This document shows, piece by piece, positions 5,791 to 7,088 of a stretch of 7,088 nucleotides of DNA (position 1 is its first letter; each line of letters begins with the position of its first letter). The position numbers and the translations under genes were made by a program. Source of the stretch: UBA4823 sp034436035 (GTDB lineage Bacteria > Chloroflexota > Anaerolineae > Anaerolineales > UBA4823); NCBI GenBank assembly GCA_034436035.1, contig DAOTVW010000076.1:1-7088 (forward strand), read 5' to 3'. The notes under the pieces were generated by a model. The model saw only the letters and a program-made list of their open reading frames with translations. It searched no databases and was not told where the DNA came from.

Positions 5791-6771
5791 ATGTTATCCA
5801 ATTATTCCGCAACCGCAATCGCTCACCCCAATATTGCGTTGATCAAATACTGGGGCAACCAGGATGAAACACTTCATATTCCCTCCGCGGATTCCATCTC
5901 AATGAATTTAGGTTCGCTCATTACAAAAACACAAGTAATTCTTGATCCTGAATTAAACCATGATGTCCTTATCCTCAACAACCAGCTGGCAAATAACGCT
6001 GCTACACTTCGTGTACAACGATTCCTCGATTATTTTCGTAACCACAGTGGGATTAAAACCTGCTGCCGAATTATCAGTGAAAACAATTTTCCTACCGCAG
6101 CCGGAATTGCCTCCTCCGCTTCCGCTTTTGCAGCGCTCACACTGGCAGCTGCAAAAGTATTTCAACTGGAGCCCGATCTAAAAGAGCTTTCTCGCATCGC
6201 TCGACTCGGCTCTGGTTCAGCCTGTCGCTCAATTCCAGCGGGGTTCGTCCACTGGCATGCCGGTTATGATCACTCCAGTTCATATGCCGAAAGTTTTGCC
6301 CCGCCGGCTCATTGGGATTTGATAGATTGCATAGCAGTAATCGGCGATGAACCAAAAATCATTTCTTCTTTAGAGGGACATCGTTTAGCACAAACCAGCC
6401 CCTTCCAAAAAATCAGAGTAGAGACAGCCCATTCCCGCATCGAAGTATGTCGGTCTGCCATAATCGAGAGAGATTTTATCCAACTCACGGATGTGGCAGA
6501 ACTCGATACCAATCTCATGCACTCAGTAATGATGACATCCCGCCCGCCATTATTCTATTGGCAGCCACCAACGATCGCCGTGATTCAACAAGTGCGTAAG
6601 TGGCGGTCAGAAGGCTTATCTCTCTTTTACACAATTGATGCTGGCGCTAGCGTTCATGTTATTTGCTTGAAAAAGGATGCCGGAATAGTGCAGGAACGTC
6701 TCACATTAATAGATGGCGTCAAAACCGTGATCCTATCCGGCCCTGGGGACGCAGCCCATTTATTAAGTTAA
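5791..6771 (+). CDS. mvaD: Diphosphomevalonate/phosphomevalonate decarboxylase (GHMP family)
   Basis: ATP-dependent cytoplasmic decarboxylase of isoprenoid precursor synthesis: it phosphorylates the 3-hydroxyl of its mevalonate phosphate substrate and eliminates CO2 and phosphate. At 326 residues it is of normal length. Family motifs are HPNIALIKYWG (12-22), the phosphate loop NNFPTAAGIASSASAFA (98-114), GSGSACRSIPAGF (140-152), SSLEGHRLAQTSP (192-204) and TIDAG (281-285) with catalytic Asp283. Classical enzymes read KYWGK and SSRxG; here position 23 is Asn and position 194 is Leu, so two contacts to the second phosphate appear missing. The pattern KYWGN and the SxxGHxLAxTSP box match, from memory, the Roseiflexus castenholzii phosphomevalonate decarboxylase. 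I therefore favour phosphomevalonate as substrate (product isopentenyl phosphate) but cannot prove it. The ATG is chosen because it sits just ahead of the conserved N-terminus; it is probably leaderless. A terminator follows the stop directly. Confidence 0.93.
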   Translation: MLSNYSATAIAHPNIALIKYWGNQDETLHIPSADSISMNLGSLITKTQVILDPELNHDVLILNNQLANNAATLRVQRFLDYFRNHSGIKTCCRIISENNFPTAAGIASSASAFAALTLAAAKVFQLEPDLKELSRIARLGSGSACRSIPAGFVHWHAGYDHSSSYAESFAPPAHWDLIDCIAVIGDEPKIISSLEGHRLAQTSPFQKIRVETAHSRIEVCRSAIIERDFIQLTDVAELDTNLMHSVMMTSRPPLFYWQPPTIAVIQQVRKWRSEGLSLFYTIDAGASVHVICLKKDAGIVQERLTLIDGVKTVILSGPGDAAHLLS

Positions 6772-6807
6772 AGAAAGTCACTTCAAAAGTTACTGTCTCT
6801 TTTTTTA
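6770..6807 (+). terminator. Intrinsic terminator after the decarboxylase gene
   Basis: An imperfect hairpin begins at the stop codon. GTCACTT (6777-6783) pairs with AAGTTAC (6787-6793) with one mismatch and a 3-base loop. Outer bases AAAGAAA pair with TGTCTCTTT with one bulge. A run of seven T (6800-6806) follows directly. This should end the decarboxylase transcript and insulate the downstream protease gene. Confidence 0.72.
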
Positions 6808-6885
6808 TTTAATCAGGATATAATTGGTTTATCAAAATTATTTTGTTTTAGGCTGGATGAATATTCTATAAAGAGAAACTGAAAT

Positions 6886-7088
6886 ATGAATTTTCAATTA
6901 TTGACTTTTATTGGTGGTATTGCTCTCCTGATCATTTTCCATGAATTTGGTCACTTTCTCGCGGCAAAACTCTTAAAAGTGGATGTAGAGGAATTTGGCA
7001 TCGGCTTTCCTCCGCGCATCCTGAAGCTCTTTACAGCGGGAGGGACAGAGTTCACTTTAAATTGGATCCCATTGGGCGGTTTTGTACG
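6886..7088 (+). CDS. rseP: Site-2 zinc metalloprotease RseP-type, N-terminal fragment (runs off the window)
   Basis: Membrane-embedded protease that makes the intramembrane cut of regulated proteolysis, for example of anti-sigma factors (S2P, peptidase M50 family). The 67 codons present hold the diagnostic features. A first membrane segment (about 5-27) contains the zinc-binding HEFGHF motif, with His19, Glu20 and His23. It is followed by AAKLLKVDVEEFGIGFPPRI (26-45) and the NWIPLGGFV stretch (59-67) that forms the membrane-associated beta hairpin in this family. The ATG at 6886 lies directly before the first hydrophobic segment, as in homologues; only a weak AGAG precedes it. A TATAAA (6867-6872) with TTGTTT 18 bases upstream (6843-6848) may be its promoter. 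The PDZ domain and the second zinc-ligand motif lie beyond the window, so truncation is an edge effect. Confidence 0.92.
   Translation, partial: MNFQLLTFIGGIALLIIFHEFGHFLAAKLLKVDVEEFGIGFPPRILKLFTAGGTEFTLNWIPLGGFV

Noticed and set aside
5953..6518. Several short frames overlapping the decarboxylase gene on both strands
   Set aside because: They are other-frame readings of a conserved enzyme gene without signals of their own.

Overview
The window reads as chromosomal DNA of moderate GC from a bacterium, most likely a Chloroflexota member of the Anaerolineae/Roseiflexus type. The main reason is the mevalonate-pathway decarboxylase, whose motifs match, from memory, the Roseiflexus enzyme better than classical diphosphomevalonate decarboxylases. 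A lipobox-anchored solute-binding protein also fits a lineage that is mostly single-membraned. This placement is inference, not proven.

Left two thirds (10-5071, minus strand): a complete five-gene branched-chain amino acid type (HAAT/Liv) ABC importer operon. In transcription order it encodes a substrate-binding lipoprotein, LivH permease, LivM permease, LivG ATPase and LivF ATPase. The lipoprotein captures the solute, LivH and LivM form the membrane channel, and LivG and LivF power it. LivM to LivG is separated by 1 base, and the LivG stop overlaps the LivF start (TGATG). The only sizeable gap lies after the binding-protein gene and holds a perfect 10-bp hairpin that could set the high ratio of binding protein to permease. 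Four starts are better placed downstream of, or chosen among, the longest-frame starts, using ribosome-binding sites.

Middle (5072-5790): a 720-base divergent intergenic region. On the minus strand it has two overlapping sigma70-like promoter candidates, a 40-codon small ORF with a strong ribosome-binding site, and a near-perfect anti-16S Shine-Dalgarno sequence that overlaps the small ORF stop but has no usual start codon behind it. Nearer the right gene is a nested palindromic repeat region (about 5472-5753) that looks like a degenerate chromosomal palindromic repeat or MITE. An 81-codon frame through it is probably not a gene.

Right part (5791-7088, plus strand): a GHMP-family mevalonate-pathway decarboxylase with an excellent promoter whose -10 box ends 8 bases before the ATG, implying a leaderless mRNA. 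An intrinsic terminator follows, then the first 67 codons of an RseP-type site-2 zinc metalloprotease that runs off the end of the window. The decarboxylase lacks two residues that contact the second phosphate in classical enzymes, so it probably decarboxylates the monophosphate (alternative mevalonate pathway, with isopentenyl phosphate kinase encoded elsewhere).

I found no CRISPR array, tRNA, rRNA, phage or defence gene. The most unusual parts are the small ORF with its orphan Shine-Dalgarno and the probable substrate switch of the decarboxylase.
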